Shown here: piece by piece, positions 13,207 through 15,316 of the stretch | Layout: each line of letters starts with the position of its first letter | How positions within the stretch are numbered: the first letter of the stretch is position 1 | DNA from: an uncultured Collinsella sp. | GTDB lineage: Bacteria; Actinomycetota; Coriobacteriia; Coriobacteriales; Coriobacteriaceae | Length of the DNA stretch: 15,316 bases | Direction of reading: 5' to 3' | Assembly (NCBI GenBank): GCA_902491415.1 | Contig: CABUHP010000018.1 | Span: 1-15,316, forward strand | Notes under the pieces: generated by a model | What the model saw: only the letters and a program-made list of their open reading frames with translations | Database searches by the model: none | What the model was told of the DNA's origin: nothing | Made by a program: the position numbers and the translations under genes

Positions 13207-15316
13207 ATGTTCGCTGCCGCCATCTCGCTCGTCGGTCTTGCGGCGACCGTCTACCTTGTCTTGCGCGAAGCCAAGGCCATTCGCGCTCAGTCGGGCACCG
13301 TCACCAAGGGCGCCTTCGCCTGGAGCGTCGCCTTTGGCCTGTTCCAGCTCTTTTTGACCGTCTGGGGCGCTATTGGCCTCGTCGCACAAAACGAGCCGCT
13401 CGCCTTTGTGATGCTCATCCTGACCAACGCCATCCTCACCGGCTGCGCCTGGGCCAGCATCGCCCGCGATCGCATCGCCCCGCGCGTCTTTGCGTTCGCC
13501 AAGCCCGACGCCCCCGCCCCCACCGGCAAGCTCGCCCGCCTGCGCGGCGCCTTTGTGGGCAAACCACTCGTCGCCGCCGTCCTGTGCCTGCTGCTCGCCG
13601 GCGTCTTTGCGCTGCTGGGCATGGAGGTCTCGTCCAACCACGACTTTACCTGGGTCTACCCCCTGTGCATCCTGCTCGAGTGGGCCATCATCACCGTGCT
13701 CATGGTCGGCCTGTTCTTCCTGTTCCAGCGCCACGGCGCAGCTCCCGCGGTCCTGGCCTTTGCCCTCTTTGTCCTGGGCATTGCCGAGTTCTTCGTCATC
13801 ACGTTTAAATCCATGCCCATCCAGCCGGGCGACCTTTCGGCCATCTCCACCGCCGCCGCGGTCGCCGGCACCGGCTACACCTTCTCCATCTCGCTGTTCT
13901 GCGTGCTGTCCATGGGCTTTACCGCCATCGCCATGCTGCTGTGCGAGTACGCCGGCCTGGTGGCACCGCACCGTCAGAAGGGCGCCGCCAACGCCAAGCG
14001 CATGCTGCTCACCAACCTGCTCGTCGCCGTGCTGTGCCTGGGCGGTGTAACCGCACACGTCACGCTCATCGACTACTACAACACCCTCGGCATCACCGTC
14101 TACACCTGGCGCCCGCTCGAGAGCTACTGGCGCGAGGGCTACCTGCCCGCTTTCATTAGCGCAGCGCAGTCCATCAAGCCGCCCAAACCCGCCGACTACT
14201 CCGTCGACGATGCCAAGGCCACGCTCAAAAAGTACGCCAAGGCCTACGACAAGTCCGACGCAGCCAAGAGCGACGAGCGCGCCGCCGCAAAGGAGCAGTT
14301 CGATAGCGAGAAGCCCACGGTCATCGCCATCATGAACGAGACCTTCTCGGATCTTTCGATCTACCAGAACATGCGCGCCGGCTACGAGGGCCCGCAGTAC
14401 TTTAAGAACCTGTCCAACTGCCTCAGCCGCGGTAAGCTCTACGTGAGCGCCTACGGCGGCGGCACCGCCAATACCGAGTTTGAGTTTATGACCGGCAACT
14501 CCATGGCCAACCTGGGCTCGGGCGTGTACCCCTACACCATCTACAACATGGAAACGACCGGGAACCTGGCAGAGCAGTTCAAGTCGCTCGGATATTCCAC
14601 CACGGCCATGCACCCCAACCACGCAACCAACTGGAACCGCGAGAACGTGTACAAGGACTTTGGCTTTGACCGGTTCCTGTCCATCAACGACTTCCAGGGA
14701 GCCGACACACTACGCGGCATGGTGACCGACCAGGCTACCTACGACAAGATTCTTGAGCTGCTCGACCAGAACGCCGATCCGCAGTTTATCTTCGACGTGA
14801 CCATGCAGAACCACTCGGGCTACGACACGGGCCTGCTGCCGGTCGACAAGCAGATGCACCTGAACATCGACACGACCGACCTGGACACCAAGACCGTCGA
14901 GGACGGCACGCTCTCCGATGTCGACGAGTATGTCTCGTGCATCGAGCAGTCCGACCAGGCGCTTCGCTACTTCCTCAACGCCTTGAGCAAACTCGACCGC
15001 AAGGTGGTCGTGGTGTTCTGGGGCGATCACCAGCCGTTCTTCCCGTCCAAGTTCAACGATAAGTGGTTTACCGGCGAGGACGACGCCACCCACCAGGAGC
15101 GCTTGTGGCAGACCGACTACATCATCTGGGCTAACTACGACGTTGCCGGTTGCGACCAAACGAGCGAGGTCGACGATCTGTCCACCAACTACCTGTCCAC
15201 GCAGCTTATGCAGCTGATCGGCGCACCGCTGACCGACTACCAGAAAGCGCACATGACGCTGCGCGAGTCGCTGCCCGCCATCAACTCCGTGGGCTACGAG
15301 GACGCCAGCCTGCGCT
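13207..15316 (+). CDS. LTA synthase family membrane phosphotransferase/sulfatase-fold enzyme (3' end outside window)
   Basis: These proteins polymerise or transfer glycerol-phosphate from phosphatidylglycerol on the outer face of the membrane (LtaS) or act on related cell-surface polymers. The reading frame is open for 703 codons to the window edge, so the C-terminus is missing. About eight hydrophobic segments occupy residues 1-300, more than the five of classical LtaS. The extracellular sulfatase-fold domain starts near 370. Visible catalytic features by comparison with S. aureus LtaS are E378 in NETFSD (metal), T420 in YGGGTANTEFEF (catalytic Thr), H536 in QNHSGY, and D607-H608 in FWGDHQP (metal). 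GAGGAG lies 7 nt before the ATG. It is divergent from the nitroreductase gene. The polymer made by this organism is not deducible here. Confidence 0.88.
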   Translation, partial: MFAAAISLVGLAATVYLVLREAKAIRAQSGTVTKGAFAWSVAFGLFQLFLTVWGAIGLVAQNEPLAFVMLILTNAILTGCAWASIARDRIAPRVFAFAKPDAPAPTGKLARLRGAFVGKPLVAAVLCLLLAGVFALLGMEVSSNHDFTWVYPLCILLEWAIITVLMVGLFFLFQRHGAAPAVLAFALFVLGIAEFFVITFKSMPIQPGDLSAISTAAAVAGTGYTFSISLFCVLSMGFTAIAMLLCEYAGLVAPHRQKGAANAKRMLLTNLLVAVLCLGGVTAHVTLIDYYNTLGITVYTWRPLESYWREGYLPAFISAAQSIKPPKPADYSVDDAKATLKKYAKAYDKSDAAKSDERAAAKEQFDSEKPTVIAIMNETFSDLSIYQNMRAGYEGPQYFKNLSNCLSRGKLYVSAYGGGTANTEFEFMTGNSMANLGSGVYPYTIYNMETTGNLAEQFKSLGYSTTAMHPNHATNWNRENVYKDFGFDRFLSINDFQGADTLRGMVTDQATYDKILELLDQNADPQFIFDVTMQNHSGYDTGLLPVDKQMHLNIDTTDLDTKTVEDGTLSDVDEYVSCIEQSDQALRYFLNALSKLDRKVVVVFWGDHQPFFPSKFNDKWFTGEDDATHQERLWQTDYIIWANYDVAGCDQTSEVDDLSTNYLSTQLMQLIGAPLTDYQKAHMTLRESLPAINSVGYEDASLR

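Noticed and set aside
13015..14622. A 535-codon minus-strand open frame opposite the LTA-synthase gene
   Set aside because: Low-complexity Gly/Asp/Glu/Val-rich translation with no motif, while the plus strand carries a protein with an intact active site and SD.

Overview
The window looks like a stretch of a Coriobacteriia chromosome, most likely Collinsella or a close relative. The sequence shows high GC with strongly G/C-ending codons, long antisense open frames produced by that codon bias, strong AGGAG-type ribosome binding sites and hairpin-rich intergenic regions. The genus is an inference from gene content and style, not from a database match. Ten protein genes are supported, the last cut by the window edge. 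No tRNA, rRNA, CRISPR array, insertion sequence or phage gene is visible.

Layout, left to right. (1) 1-222: leader with a 12-bp palindrome, no gene recognised. (2) 223-2370 (+): Tex, an RNase-H-like/HhH/S1 nucleic-acid-binding protein. (3) 2371-2751: a crowded non-coding stretch between convergent genes. It holds a 48-bp imperfect inverted repeat around an intrinsic terminator that fires on the minus strand, a decayed second copy of the transaldolase 3' end, and a 70-nt hairpin. (4) 2752-3456 (-): small transaldolase/fructose-6-phosphate aldolase-type enzyme. 3650-4477 (-): Cof-type HAD phosphatase. (5) 4553-7120 (+): RlmKL-type fused 23S rRNA methyltransferase, divergent from the HAD gene with interleaved promoter elements. 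Its RlmL half appears to have lost the catalytic motifs. (6) 7124-7190: large hairpin between convergent genes. (7) 7215-11961 (-): a likely potassium module read in the order kup, a 64-residue one-helix membrane protein, a shortened KdpD-like sensor kinase, and kdpE. A terminator/attenuator-like hairpin with two competing 5' arms sits between the small gene and kdpD. (8) 12121-12993 (-): nitroreductase-family flavoprotein. (9) 13207-15316 (+): LTA-synthase-type membrane phosphotransferase, 3' end outside the window.

How the genes fit together. Most are housekeeping functions: Tex, rRNA methylation, sugar-phosphate metabolism, a HAD phosphatase and a nitroreductase. The most coherent system is the potassium cluster. 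A constitutive-type Kup permease is linked to a two-component pair that normally controls the KdpFABC pump, but no kdpFABC genes are here and the kinase lacks the usual N-terminal KdpD/Usp region. The small membrane protein between them is the best candidate for something undescribed. The intergenic palindromes, two of which share a CAAAGGGAC core, look like dispersed repeat families worth a genome-wide count.
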